Part shown: positions 11,508 through 21,230 of the stretch, piece by piece
Position numbering within the stretch: the stretch's first letter is position 1
How the letters are laid out: each line of letters begins with the position of its first letter
Assembly (NCBI GenBank): GCA_035946955.1
Contig: DASYYE010000241.1
Location: 1-64,000 of the forward strand
DNA from: DASYYE01 sp035946955
GTDB taxonomy: Bacteria > Actinomycetota > Actinomycetes > Streptosporangiales > Streptosporangiaceae
Reading direction: 5' to 3'
DNA: 64,000 bases
Notes under the pieces: generated by a model
The model's database searches: none
What the model was told of the DNA's origin: nothing
What the model saw: only the letters and a program-made list of their open reading frames with translations
Position numbers and translations under genes: made by a program

Positions 11508-13019
11508 ATGGCTGATCCTGCGGCACAGCCGGTCGAGCGGGTATTCGTGCTCATGCTCGAAAACCGTTCCTTCGACCACCTGCTCGGTTTCTCCGGTATC
11601 GCCGGGAAAGATGCGGAAACAGGCCAGCCAACGGTGGTCAGGGGATTAACCGGCAGCGAGTCCAACCTGTATGAGGGTGTGCGGTACACCGTCACCCACC
11701 CGGCCGACTGGACCATGCCTGCCGACCCCGGCCATGAGTTCACCGATGTGCTTGTCCAGCTCTGCGGCCCCGGGGCCGTCTATACCCCTGGCGGGCCATA
11801 TCCACCGGTCGATAACAGCGGGTACGTTGACGCCTACGCCGGCTCTGGCGGGGCCGGCGACCCTGGCGAGATCATGAAGTGCTTCAGCCCGGCCCAGCTT
11901 CCTGTGCTGGTGGAATTGGCCCGGGAATTCGCTGTCTGTGACGGCTGGCGTGCCTCCATGCCGGGGCCGACCTGGCCTAACCGGTTCTTCATGATGGCTG
12001 CCTCGTCTGGCGGGCTGGACCACAGCCCGAGCATCGCGCAGATCGCCGAGTGGGAGACCCTCGACGGGTTCGCCTTTGAGCACGGGAGCCTGTTCGAGGC
12101 GCTGTCGGGCGCCCGGCACACCTGGCGCATCTACCACGGCGACCAGGGGCCGCTCAGCGGGAGCTTCGCCATCGCGGGCGCCCTCAAGGGAATCCTGCCC
12201 TGGGACCCCCATCCGTACAGCGCGTTCGCGGCCGACGTCTCGACGGCGAGTTACCCGGCGCAATTCACCCTCATCGAGCCGAACTACGGCGATGTCACCT
12301 CCGATACCTACCGTGGCGGGCAGTCCCAGCACCCGCTCGACGACGTGCGGTCCGGTGAGACCCTGATCAAGTCGGCCTACGAGGCCCTGCGGAATTCTCC
12401 GTTGTGGGACACGAGCCTCCTCATCGTGACCTGGGATGAGCACGGAGGCTTCTACGACCACGTGGGCGCGGTGCCCGGCGGTGCGCCAGCTCCGGGGGAC
12501 AGGACCGTCACCCCCGGCGACGTGAACAGGTATGGGTTCAACTTCCGGCAGTACGGCCCGCGTGTCCCAGCAGTGGTCGTGTCGCCGCGCATCCCGCAGA
12601 ACCTGATTGACCACCGGACATACGATCACGCCTCCATCCCGGCGACGGCCGAGAAGATATTCGAGCTCCCGCCATTGACCGGGCGTGACCTGCACGTCCG
12701 CGACCTGACGGCGCTGATTTCCCTGCCATCACCCCGGCTCACACCTGCCACCCTGCCCGAGTCGGCGGCGGTGCCTGCTGTCGCGCCCATGTCCGCGCAG
12801 CCTGCCGGGAAGGCAGAGGACGACGGGCCGGTCGACAATGGGAACCTGCCCGGATTCCTGCACATCGCCCAGCGGTACGACCTGGCCATCTCTCCACCCT
12901 CGGAGGGCCCCGCGATCACGGCGCGGGTCGCCGCCATCACCACCCGCGGTCAGGCACGGCAGTACCTGGAGGAGGTAGCGGTCAAGACAGCCGCGGCCAG
13001 GTCAGCCCATGGGCGGTAG
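11508..13019 (+). CDS. Phosphoesterase family protein (phospholipase C / acid phosphatase-like)
   Basis: This 503-residue enzyme of the bacterial phosphoesterase (PF04185-type) family hydrolyses phosphate mono- or diesters. It has the N-terminal signature VFVLMLENRSFDHLLGF (metal-binding Glu-Asn), SMPGPTWPNRFFMMAASSGG, and the metal-binding TWDEHGGFYDHVGAVP near residues 308-323. Substrate (phosphatidylcholine or other phosphoester) cannot be told. Unlike many relatives it has no obvious Tat or Sec signal, so it may be cytosolic. GGAGG (11497-11501) lies six bases before the ATG at 11508, which fixes the start against longer in-frame options. The PIG-L gene follows 23 bases later and is probably co-transcribed. 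Confidence 0.9.
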   Translation: MADPAAQPVERVFVLMLENRSFDHLLGFSGIAGKDAETGQPTVVRGLTGSESNLYEGVRYTVTHPADWTMPADPGHEFTDVLVQLCGPGAVYTPGGPYPPVDNSGYVDAYAGSGGAGDPGEIMKCFSPAQLPVLVELAREFAVCDGWRASMPGPTWPNRFFMMAASSGGLDHSPSIAQIAEWETLDGFAFEHGSLFEALSGARHTWRIYHGDQGPLSGSFAIAGALKGILPWDPHPYSAFAADVSTASYPAQFTLIEPNYGDVTSDTYRGGQSQHPLDDVRSGETLIKSAYEALRNSPLWDTSLLIVTWDEHGGFYDHVGAVPGGAPAPGDRTVTPGDVNRYGFNFRQYGPRVPAVVVSPRIPQNLIDHRTYDHASIPATAEKIFELPPLTGRDLHVRDLTALISLPSPRLTPATLPESAAVPAVAPMSAQPAGKAEDDGPVDNGNLPGFLHIAQRYDLAISPPSEGPAITARVAAITTRGQARQYLEEVAVKTAAARSAHGR

Positions 13020-13042
13020 CGGCGGCCAGATGGGGGATACCG

Positions 13043-13771
13043 GTGCTGCTTGACGATGCTGCGCAACGCGTCCTGGTGGTCGTGGCGCACCCGGATGACG
13101 CCGACTTCTGGGTGGGTGGCACGGTCGCGCGATGGACAGGCGCCGGTGTCGAGGTGTCGTATTGCGTGCTGACTGACGGTGAGGGCGCGGTGGTCGACCG
13201 GCGGATCCCATGGCATGAGGTCGGGGGACTGCGCCGGTCAGAGCAGCAGCGGGCTGCGGCCCTGCTGGGGGTGAAGACTGTCCGGTTCCTCGGCCTGCGG
13301 GAGGACGGGGTGGGCAGCGACCCCCATGGGGTGCGCGAGGAACTCGTGCGGGTGGTCCGGGACGTCCGCCCGGACCGGGTGGTGACGTGGAGCCCGGAGT
13401 CGGGCTGGCGGCGGTTCCTGAGTCGTCACCCCGACCACGTGGCGACAGGTGCTGCGGTACTGACCGCGGTCTGCCCGGCGGCCAGCGGCGCGTCCGCGCA
13501 GGCGGACGCCGGTGATAACGAAGGGCCCGGGCCTTGGGCGGTCCAGGAGGTCTGGCTGTTCGACAGCTCGCGGCGTAAGGTCAATTACTACGTGGACATC
13601 ACCGAGACCTTCGATCGCAAGGTCGCTGCGGTGCGTGCCCACGTGAGCCAGATCAGGAACCCTGACCAGCTCGCGGACCGGCTCCGCCGCCGCATCGCGC
13701 CGAACACCGCGGCGGCCGGGTCGGCAGCGGGCAGGCTCGCCGAGGCATTCCAGGTGCTCCTGACCGGTTAG
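13043..13771 (+). CDS. PIG-L family deacetylase
   Basis: This 242-residue Zn-dependent deacetylase-fold protein (LmbE/PIG-L/MshB family) has the family motif VVVAHPDDADFWVGGTVARW at about residue 11 (the AHPDD zinc/catalytic motif) and the second zinc-ligand region SRHPDHVATG near residue 130. Relatives deacetylate N-acetylglucosamine-containing small molecules such as mycothiol precursors; specificity here is unknown. The GTG at 13043 is preceded by a GGGGGA stretch about five bases upstream. It is close behind the phosphoesterase gene, so the two likely form an operon. Confidence 0.92.
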   Translation: MLLDDAAQRVLVVVAHPDDADFWVGGTVARWTGAGVEVSYCVLTDGEGAVVDRRIPWHEVGGLRRSEQQRAAALLGVKTVRFLGLREDGVGSDPHGVREELVRVVRDVRPDRVVTWSPESGWRRFLSRHPDHVATGAAVLTAVCPAASGASAQADAGDNEGPGPWAVQEVWLFDSSRRKVNYYVDITETFDRKVAAVRAHVSQIRNPDQLADRLRRRIAPNTAAAGSAAGRLAEAFQVLLTG

Positions 13772-13949
13772 TCCCGGGGGATGGCGTATGTCAGGCGATG
13801 AGCACGCAGATATTGACAAATTACGCTAATCGTTCTTAATGTCTCGCGTGGGCCGCTGGCGTCCCCGGGTTCTCCTGCTTCGAGGTGCAGAGCAGGTTTG
13901 CCTGCGCGGCGCGGCCCCAGAGCTGCCGTCAGCGAGGAGACCTGAGGCC

Positions 13950-16379
13950 GTGAAGCGAGTCAGCCGGGCGAAGAACCTGACCATCCTGGTGGCCTTAGCC
14001 ACCACGTTCGCTGGTGGCACCGCCGCCGTCGTGACCTCGTCCGGAGCGCCGCCCAGGGCGGAGGAGGGTGGAGCGGCTGACGCGCCGCCGCCGGTCCTCA
14101 ATGATGGGCAGCCGGCCAGCCCAGCCCAGGTGAACCTGGCCCGGCAGCAGGCGATGAGCATCCCGATCGGGGACAGCACGCCCTGGACGTTCGTCGGGCC
14201 GACCAACATCGGCGGGCGGGTGGTGGACCTGGCCATCGATCCGGCCACGTCACCGTCAACGGTCTACGCCGCGGTCTCCAGCGGCGGGATCATGAAGAGC
14301 ACCGACGGCGGCAAGACCTGGACCCCCGCGTGGCCGACCTCGAACACCCAGGCAATGGGCGCGCTGGCGCGCGGTTCGGACGGGACGCTGTGGGCCGGCA
14401 CCGGCGAAGCCAACCCGTCGGGCGGCGGCGACACATTCCTGGGCAACGGCATCTACAAGTCCACTGACGGCGGCCAGAGCTGGCAGCTGTCGGGGCTGGC
14501 GGACAGCGGCGCGTTCGGCCGGATTGCCGTGAACCCGGGCAACCCGCAAGAGGTGTGGGCCGCTGCGTCTGGCTGGCTCTCGCCGATCTCAAGCCAGCGC
14601 GGGCTGTACCAGACCACCGACGGCGGCACGACCTGGACGCTCACGCTCGCGCCACCGAACGCCACCACGGGCGCGATCGACGTCGCGGTGGACCCCGCCA
14701 ACCCGGACATCATCCTCGCCTCGCTGTGGGACCGGCACCGCAACAACGGCGCGTTCCACTACGGCGGTGTCGGGTCCGGGCTGTACCGCTCCACTGACGA
14801 CGGCAAGACCTGGACCCGGCTGGGCAACTCGGACATCACCGGCGCGGTGTGTTCCTGGGACAAGACCCAGAGCGGGCTGGATGTGAGCCCGGACCTGGGC
14901 CGGATCGCCGTCGCGTTCGCCCCCAGCAACCCGGCCCGGGTCTACATCGAGTTCAGCGGCGCCAACGGGCCGGACAAGGGCTTCTACGTCTCCAACGACG
15001 CCGGGCAGACCTGGGCCTGCGGTGCTGGCGAGCCGGGCAGCGCCAGCGCCGGCTACGAATGGCTGTACGGTCGGCTCTGGGTCGACCCGGTCAACGCCAA
15101 CCACGTCTTCGCTGCCGACCTCATCCTCCGCGAATCGACCGACGGGGGAGCCACCTGGCACGACTCGTCGGGCACCCACGCCGACCAGCACGCCATGGCC
15201 TGGGATCCCCATGTGCCCAGCCTGGTGTACAACGGCGATGACGGCGGCGTCTACGTCTCGGCCCGCAATGGCGCCAGCGGCACCTGGACCCACGCCCAGG
15301 TCGAGCCCTGGAACCAGTCCTACCACCTGTCGGTGTCGCAACAGGATGCGCTGCGGCTGGTCACAGGCATGCAGGACCAGGGCAGCAACCAGACCTGGAC
15401 GCCCGGTATCGAGCCCACCGACCTGACGCAATGGAAGCCGTTCTTCGGCGGAGACGGCCATTGGGTGCAGATCAACCCGAACAACGAGCTCGTGTACTAC
15501 GCGTGCCTCCAGCCATCACCGCCGTCGGAGAACTGCGCGAGGTTCGTCGACTCGGCCGCCACCGGCCCGGCCCACACGACCACGACGGTGTTCTCCCAGC
15601 CGAACTGGCCCGCCAAGACCCGGATCACCACTGACACGCCGATGGTCCTTGACCCGGCCGACCCGAACTACGTGTACATCGGGGGCACCTCGATCGCCCG
15701 CTCCGGCAACGGCGTGGTGTCCGGGAGCGGAGCCTGGACGCTGATCAGCCCGGTCACCCCGGACAGCCCGCAGAGCCTGCCCGGGTTCGTGCCGAAGAAC
15801 GAGATCAACCCGGACCCCTTCTACGTCAGGGAGTACGGCGCGGTCACCGAGATCGCCCCGGCGAAGTCGACCGGCACGCCCATGTCGCCGGCGAGCACCA
15901 TCTACGCCGGCACCGACACCGGCAAGCTGTGGAAGACCACCAACGCCACCGCCAGTCCGGCCACCAACGTCACCTGGACCCAGCTCGGAGCCGGTGTGCT
16001 GCCGCACCGGTGGGTCACCTCGGTCGTCGTGGACCCCACCGACGCCAACCACGTATTCGCCAGCTTCTCCAACTACAAGCAAGGTGACCTCGCCGCCAAC
16101 GTCTGGGAGACGACCGACGGCGGCACCACCTGGCAGAACATCAGTGCCAACATGCCCAACGCACCGGTCTGGCTGCTCACCTACGACCAGGCCCACGGCC
16201 AGCTCTACGCATGCACCGACTTCGGGGTCTTCTACTTGAAGAACGGCACGACGAGCTGGGTGCGGCTGGGCACCGGGCTGCCTGACGCCCCGGTCTTCGA
16301 CCTGAAGTTCACCGGGGACGGGAACACCATCTACGCCGCCACTTTCGGCCGGGGCATCTACCAGATCCCCGTGCCTTAG
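13950..16379 (+). CDS. Secreted BNR/Asp-box (sortilin-like) beta-propeller protein
   Basis: This 809-residue exported protein starts with a signal sequence (MKRVSRAKNLTILVALATTF with a GTG start) and then carries many Asp-box repeats, for example KSTDGGKTWT, KSTDGGQSWQ, QTTDGGTTWT, RSTDDGKTWT, ESTDGGATWH and ETTDGGTTWQ. The spacing suggests one large or two smaller beta-propellers as in sortilin/VPS10-like and xyloglucanase-like (GH74) proteins. I cannot identify GH74 catalytic Asp residues, so an enzymatic role is open. The GTG at 13950, nine bases after GAGGAGA, fits the signal peptide; an upstream in-frame start would bury it. Monocistronic. Confidence 0.88.
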   Translation: MKRVSRAKNLTILVALATTFAGGTAAVVTSSGAPPRAEEGGAADAPPPVLNDGQPASPAQVNLARQQAMSIPIGDSTPWTFVGPTNIGGRVVDLAIDPATSPSTVYAAVSSGGIMKSTDGGKTWTPAWPTSNTQAMGALARGSDGTLWAGTGEANPSGGGDTFLGNGIYKSTDGGQSWQLSGLADSGAFGRIAVNPGNPQEVWAAASGWLSPISSQRGLYQTTDGGTTWTLTLAPPNATTGAIDVAVDPANPDIILASLWDRHRNNGAFHYGGVGSGLYRSTDDGKTWTRLGNSDITGAVCSWDKTQSGLDVSPDLGRIAVAFAPSNPARVYIEFSGANGPDKGFYVSNDAGQTWACGAGEPGSASAGYEWLYGRLWVDPVNANHVFAADLILRESTDGGATWHDSSGTHADQHAMAWDPHVPSLVYNGDDGGVYVSARNGASGTWTHAQVEPWNQSYHLSVSQQDALRLVTGMQDQGSNQTWTPGIEPTDLTQWKPFFGGDGHWVQINPNNELVYYACLQPSPPSENCARFVDSAATGPAHTTTTVFSQPNWPAKTRITTDTPMVLDPADPNYVYIGGTSIARSGNGVVSGSGAWTLISPVTPDSPQSLPGFVPKNEINPDPFYVREYGAVTEIAPAKSTGTPMSPASTIYAGTDTGKLWKTTNATASPATNVTWTQLGAGVLPHRWVTSVVVDPTDANHVFASFSNYKQGDLAANVWETTDGGTTWQNISANMPNAPVWLLTYDQAHGQLYACTDFGVFYLKNGTTSWVRLGTGLPDAPVFDLKFTGDGNTIYAATFGRGIYQIPVP

Positions 16380-16417
16380 CGCTGACCGCTTCCCGGCTGG
16401 CGGACCTGGTTGTGCGA

Positions 16418-17736
16418 TCAGCCAGCCGGGGAGAGCAGGCGGTGGAGCTGGAGGACTTGGTTCCTGCTGGGGAAAGTGATTTCGAAGTGGCCCGTGAATG
16501 GCTGTAGCACCCTGGGGAGGAGCCAGGTCCTGCCGGCGACGGAGATGCCGAGATAGCCGTGGGCGTCAGCGGCCGCCGTGGTGACCGCCCTCAGCGCCGG
16601 CTGATCCGCAGCGGGCAGGTTGATGACGAATCCGTACTGTGCCGGCGGCGGGCCCAAGGGGGCGGCCGGGGAGACCGATGCGGAGGTGACCGTCACCAGC
16701 GTGCCGAGCCTGCGGTAACACTGGCCGGGCCCCCCGGAGAGTGCGACGGAACCCGCAGGGCACCCACCCGCCCGCGTCGCGGGCTGGCTGCGCACGGCTT
16801 CAAGGACGAACGGTGACCGCAGCTGGACGGCCTGTACCGGCACGGCCGCCGCGATGCCATGAGATGGCGGTGGCATGCGCTGTGACGGGTCCGGCCCCAG
16901 GGGAGTGATGTGGCTGCAGCTGGCAACCGTGAGCCCGGTGCCTGCGGCGGCCAGCACGCTGGCCAGCAGGGACAAGGGACGCGGTGGGCGCTGGAGCGGC
17001 ATGTCCTGGGTCCTCGCTAGGCAGCGGTCGTGTGCGGGTGCGGGTGAGGGTGCGGGCGTGGCGGTCTGGGCGCGGGCGGCGTCAGGGGCGACCAGCGCGA
17101 CGGTTGCCAGCAGGATGAGCAGTTCCGCCAGGCTCACCGTGATCAGGTGGGGGTCGTGCAGGTAGTCGCCGAGCGAGATGGTCCGGAGCGCCGCGGCGAC
17201 GGCGGCGAGCAGTGTCAGGGTCAGTGACCACATGCCCGAGCCGTCCGCCTGGTGGGACCGGGCCCTGGGGGCGTGCGCCAGGCAGGCGAGGGCGACCAGG
17301 GTGCAGCACAGCCCGGGAAAGTCCGGCAGCCAGGCGGAGTTGCCGGTCGCCTGGACCGCCAGCAGCGGCACAGCCACCAGCAGGTAGTTCGCGGGCAGTG
17401 CCAGCAGCCAGGGCCGGCGCGCGGCCGGTGGGGCGTCGCGGTGGAACGCGGTCATGGCCAGGACCGGGGCAAGGTCGAGCAGCACCCAGGAGGCCCAATG
17501 CCCGAAGGGCGCGCGCCGCCCAGGTACAGCCGGGCGGCCACTGCGACCACGCTGGCGACCTCACCCCAGGTGGGCCGGGCCGCCTGGGTGATGTACTCGT
17601 CCGCCTCGGGGTCGCCGGTCAGCCAGCTGTCCAGGAAGGCGGCGACCATGTCCTCTTCCCACTTGTCCCGGTAGTAGCCGGGCAGCAGCCGCAGCACCCG
17701 CCGGTAACGCTGCTCCAGGTCCAGGGCACCGCTCAT
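16418..17736 (-). pseudogene. PadR-linked membrane protein, frameshifted
   Basis: Two overlapping minus-strand frames form one gene. The 5' frame (start ATG at 17736) gives MSGALDLEQRYRRVLRLLPG and YYRDKWEEDMVAAFLDSW, an N-terminal module often linked to PadR-controlled membrane proteins. Near 17508 the homology leaves this frame (which stops at 17452) and continues one base out of register as FGHWASWVLLDLAPVLAM, then four or so membrane helices. After a Pro linker and a lipobox-like LTVASC segment comes an extracytoplasmic domain resembling the SecDF P1 head (YGFVINLPAADQPALRAV). A single-base loss explains it: sequencing error, pseudogenisation or, less likely, programmed shift. The ATG overlaps the padR stop by four bases. 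Confidence 0.65.
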
Positions 17737-18071
17737 CTGGCTGCCTCCGCACCCCTCAGGCCGAGTCTCGCCCACACCACTCGGGCGGTGACGGCCCGTA
17801 GCTCGGCCTCTTCGGCCAGTGCGTGCCGCCCGTCCCGGGTGAGCCGGTAGTAGCGGCGCAGCCGGCCGTCGTGCGCTTCCTCCCGGTCGGGCTCGATCAG
17901 CCCCTCGCCGGTGAGCCGGTCCAGCACCCCGTAGAGGCTGCCGATCTTTAGCCGGACCCGGTCCTGCGACAGCTCAGCAACCTCACTCACGATGCCGTAC
18001 CCATGCCGCGGGCCGTCGGCCAGTGCGGTGAGCACGAAGAACGCCTGTCCTGTCATGGGCTTGGTGGCCAT
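17733..18071 (-). CDS. PadR family transcriptional regulator
   Basis: This 112-residue winged-helix regulator has the PadR pattern MTGQAFFVLTALADGPRHGY, then IVSEVAELSQDRVRLKIGSLYGVLDRLTGEGLI and the beta-wing YRLTRDGRHALAEE. It is the short PadR-s2 type with one C-terminal dimerisation helix. It overlaps the downstream membrane gene (ATGA), the classic PadR/membrane-target pair, and should repress this operon. No Shine-Dalgarno precedes the ATG; a TATATT box (complement of 18076-18081) lies only about five bases before it, which suggests a leaderless transcript. Confidence 0.9.
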   Translation of the reverse strand: MATKPMTGQAFFVLTALADGPRHGYGIVSEVAELSQDRVRLKIGSLYGVLDRLTGEGLIEPDREEAHDGRLRRYYRLTRDGRHALAEEAELRAVTARVVWARLGLRGAEAAR

Positions 18072-18462
18072 GGCACCAATATAATGAAAACCAGGATATT
18101 AGTCGAGACGGGCAGGGTGGCCGCCCACGTGCCCATCCCGGGCCACACTCGGGGGTCCCCTGCGGATCTCGCCACGGCCCGGAACGGTCGCACTGGCATT
18201 CATGAGTGCGGGCAGGCACTGTCACTTTTGTCACTGCAATAACGGGACCGCACTGGAGTCCCTGGCATTATCGCGGTAACAGAACTCTTACCATCCTGGT
18301 CAGGAACATACAGTCCAGCCTGACCGTATACCCACAGGCGGTGCGGAGGTATCGTCTGAAGAAGAACCAGTGAAAGTGATCACTCGCTCCTCTTGTCCAA
18401 GGCGGCCCGGAGAATTGCCTGTTGCCCCGAAAGCACTTGCCAGAAATTGACGAGGAGACGCA
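18072..18462. promoter_or_regulatory. Divergent control region (PadR operon / sensor kinase operon)
   Basis: About 390 bases. Next to padR is the AT-rich inverted repeat AATAT (18076-18080) paired with ATATT about 13 bases away, overlapping the presumed -10 of padR: a candidate auto-operator. Nearer the kinase gene are GGTAA-(8)-TTACC (18275-18292) and the direct repeat GTCAC-TTTT-GTCAC (about 18220-18234). GAGGAGA lies just before the GTG at 18463. I see no gene here. Confidence 0.45.
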
Positions 18463-20805
18463 GTGAGCCAGCCTCTTCCTGCTGACATCGTCTCTTCCGG
18501 CGCCCCGGCCGGTGGCCCGGTGGCGCCACGGAACTGGCGGGTGGCCTGCCAGCTCGTCGCCCTGGTCGTCATTCCAGTGGTGCTGGTCGTGGCTCTCACC
18601 GGGCTACTGGTGACTGGTGCGACGCGTACCGCCGATGCCTACGGCAAGGTCGGGCGGCTCGCCGCACTCGGCCAGCAGGTTGCCGGCTTGACGCAGGCAA
18701 TGGCGGAAGAGCGGTCCGGCGCGGCCATGTTCATCTCTGGCGGGCGGCCGGCCGCCGGACTCCCGGCGCTGCACCGGCAGTACGCGATCACCGACGGCTG
18801 GGCGGCCAGGGTCCGCCGGCTGGTTTCCCAGCTCGGCCAGGGGTACCCGGCCCAGACACAGGCCGCCACGGCCCAGGCCCTGGCCGGCCTCGCCAAGCTG
18901 CCTGGTCTGCGCAGGCAGGCGGAGCAGAGCCGGGCTCCGGCGCTGGCCGTCATCACCGGCTACTCCGCGGCGGCTTCTGGCCTGCTCCCGGTCATCGACG
19001 GCATCGCTGACCTGAGCAGCAACCCCACGCTCATCACCAGTGTGCGGGCGCTCAGTTCGCTGTCCAGGATGCTCGACCACACCTCTCAGCAGCAGGCCAT
19101 CCTCGACGCGGCGCTTACCGGGGGCCGCCTCGGGCCAGCGGCACTCACTGCGCTGACCATCGCCCAGGCCCAGCAAGCCAGTGACATCGTCTCGTTCGGC
19201 AACTCGGCCACCCCGCAGGAGAGCCAGGCGCTGACCGAGACACTGGCCCGCCCACCGGCCCGGCAGGCGCAGGCGGTGGAACAGCAGGCCCACGCGGCCG
19301 GCAATGGCGCGCTGACCCTCGGTCCCCAGTCCAGCCAGCAGTGGTCAGCCGGGATGTCCTACACGGTCAGCTGGATGGGCCATGCTGAGCAGCAGCTAGC
19401 GGAATGGATCACCGCCGACGCCGAGGCAGCGCAGCGCGGTTCGGCGCAGTCCGCGTTGGTCGCCGGTGGCGGAGGGCTCGGCGCTTTGGTCCTGGTCCTG
19501 CTGGGCGCCATGCTTGCCGTCAGGTCCATGGTGCGCCGGGTGAGGCTGCTTGAAGCAGCCGCCCTGGAAGGCTCAGGGGCACGCGGGCCCGTCAGCGCCA
19601 GCGCAGTATCGGCCGGTTTCCTCTGGCGTAACCATTCGCTCCTGGAAGAGTTGCTCCGGCTGATCGACAGCATGGAACTCACCGAGGACGACCCGGAACG
19701 GCTGGCCGGCCTGTTCGAGATGGACCATCTGGTCACCAGGATCTGGCGCAACTCAGACGGCGCGCTCGCCCTCGCCGGCCACGAGACTCCGGCTCCGGCC
19801 GAGCCGCTCGCCCTGGTAGACGTGGTCCGGGCCGCGGTGTCCGAGATACATGAGTACGCCAGGGTCACGGTGGACACCCAGCAAGGTGTGTCTGTCCGCG
19901 GGAACGCTGCGACCGACACCGTGCACCTGCTCGCCGAGTTGCTGGAGAACGCCACCACGTTCTCTCATGAGACAACTCAGGTCATCGTGTCCGGGCATGT
20001 GGTGCGTGGTGGCGGCTCGCTCATCACCATTACCGACAGCGGACCGGGCATGTGCGAGGAGGAACTGGCACACCTCAACTGGCAACTGGCCAACCCCTCC
20101 CTCCCGGACATGGCGGCCGCTCCGCGCCTGGGCTTGCTCACCGTCGCGATCCTGGCGGCACGGCACGGCATCGCGGTGACGCTGAGCGCGCCGCCAGACG
20201 GCGGTACCACCGCCGAGGTGGACCTTCCTGCCGCGCTGATCTTGCTGGACCTCGAGCCCGGTGGCTGGCAGGGACGGGCCGGCGAAGCCCACGCGGCGGT
20301 GGCCAGCTGGGAAGCCGGCGCCGATGTCGCGGAACTGCCTTTCTCCGCTGTCCGGTTCTTCGCTGGGCCACTGCCTCCGCTGGAGTCGGAGACTGACGAG
20401 CCAGAGCGCATCCCGGTCATGCTGGGCGCGCCGCTGCCATCACTGGCCCCGGAAGCCCCCACCAGCGAGACCGAGCCCGAGCAGGTGGATGAAGCCCCGG
20501 GCGACGGGTCGCCCATCTTTGACTCCGTCCGGTCCGGCTACCTCGATACCTTCGGCCGGGACCTGCCCCGGTTCAGCGACCAGCAAGCAGGCCAAGACCC
20601 TGTGGGATGGCCCGGCAGGCCACCGGCCTCCTGGGGCGAGGACAGCGGTGGCGCAGCGGCTGAGGGGGAGGCCTGGCCGGCCTCAGTGGCCGAATCGGCA
20701 GAGGCCGCGCGGAGCAGACTGGCAAGCTTCCAGCGCGGCTCCCGCCGGGCGCGGACAGCGGTCCAGCGGAACCGCTGGGCGAGGCAGCCGGGACAGGATG
20801 ACTGA
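18463..20805 (+). CDS. NIT-domain sensor histidine kinase (conservon CvnA type)
   Basis: This 780-residue membrane kinase has TM1 at about residues 28-47 (VACQLVALVVIPVVLVVALT) and an extracytoplasmic nitrate/nitrite-sensing (NIT) domain of about 260 residues starting GKVGRLAALGQQVAGLTQAM, with the typical MAEERSGAAMF. TM2 lies at about 330-350, followed by a DHp-like helix (FEMDHLVTRIWRNSDGALAL) and an HATPase_c domain (LAELLENATTFS N-box, ITDSGPGM G-box). The last 200 residues are acidic/Pro-rich and disordered. In actinomycetes these kinases head conservons with roadblock, DUF742 and GTPase genes and tune development or metabolism. It overlaps the next gene by eight bases. Confidence 0.92.
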   Translation: MSQPLPADIVSSGAPAGGPVAPRNWRVACQLVALVVIPVVLVVALTGLLVTGATRTADAYGKVGRLAALGQQVAGLTQAMAEERSGAAMFISGGRPAAGLPALHRQYAITDGWAARVRRLVSQLGQGYPAQTQAATAQALAGLAKLPGLRRQAEQSRAPALAVITGYSAAASGLLPVIDGIADLSSNPTLITSVRALSSLSRMLDHTSQQQAILDAALTGGRLGPAALTALTIAQAQQASDIVSFGNSATPQESQALTETLARPPARQAQAVEQQAHAAGNGALTLGPQSSQQWSAGMSYTVSWMGHAEQQLAEWITADAEAAQRGSAQSALVAGGGGLGALVLVLLGAMLAVRSMVRRVRLLEAAALEGSGARGPVSASAVSAGFLWRNHSLLEELLRLIDSMELTEDDPERLAGLFEMDHLVTRIWRNSDGALALAGHETPAPAEPLALVDVVRAAVSEIHEYARVTVDTQQGVSVRGNAATDTVHLLAELLENATTFSHETTQVIVSGHVVRGGGSLITITDSGPGMCEEELAHLNWQLANPSLPDMAAAPRLGLLTVAILAARHGIAVTLSAPPDGGTTAEVDLPAALILLDLEPGGWQGRAGEAHAAVASWEAGADVAELPFSAVRFFAGPLPPLESETDEPERIPVMLGAPLPSLAPEAPTSETEPEQVDEAPGDGSPIFDSVRSGYLDTFGRDLPRFSDQQAGQDPVGWPGRPPASWGEDSGGAAAEGEAWPASVAESAEAARSRLASFQRGSRRARTAVQRNRWARQPGQDD

Positions 20806-21208
20806 GTGGGGGGCACGCGAGCCTGCTCCGGATCCGCAGGACCCTGACCGGCTCATCATCGACTTCGCTGAACGTGTCCCCGACGTCCTGCGGGCCGCCG
20901 TGGTGACCTCGGACGGTGTCCTGGTGGGTGTCTCCCACCGGACACAGCCTGATCAGCTCGAGCAACTCTCCGCGATAACCGCCGGCCTGGTCAGCCTGGC
21001 CGCTGCGGCGGCCCGGATATTCGACGGCGGCCCTGTCATCCAGGCCCTGGTGACCATGGCACGGGGCACGCTCGTGGTCATGGCGATCAGCCAGGGATCA
21101 AGCCTCGCCGTGCTCGCCACCGCGACTGCCGACCTCGACATGGTCGCGTACGAGATGACGATGCTGGCGGAGGAGGCTGGCAGCACCTTCACCCCGCCGG
21201 TGCGCTAG
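20798..21208 (+). CDS. Roadblock/LC7 domain protein (conservon CvnB type)
   Basis: This 136-residue protein has one roadblock/LC7 domain (DFAERVPDVLRAAVVTSDGV, then ITAGLVSLAAAAARIFDG and MARGTLVVMAISQGSSLAVLA). In conservons this protein dimerises and links the sensor kinase to a small Ras-like GTPase. The ATG lies inside the kinase 3' end (ATGACTGA overlap), implying translational coupling. The usual next genes, a DUF742 protein and the GTPase, are absent: downstream lies a convergent gene. The pair is therefore an incomplete conservon or depends on partners elsewhere. Confidence 0.9.
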   Translation: MTEWGAREPAPDPQDPDRLIIDFAERVPDVLRAAVVTSDGVLVGVSHRTQPDQLEQLSAITAGLVSLAAAAARIFDGGPVIQALVTMARGTLVVMAISQGSSLAVLATATADLDMVAYEMTMLAEEAGSTFTPPVR

Positions 21209-21230
21209 TCCCGCCCGCAGTCACAGGGTG

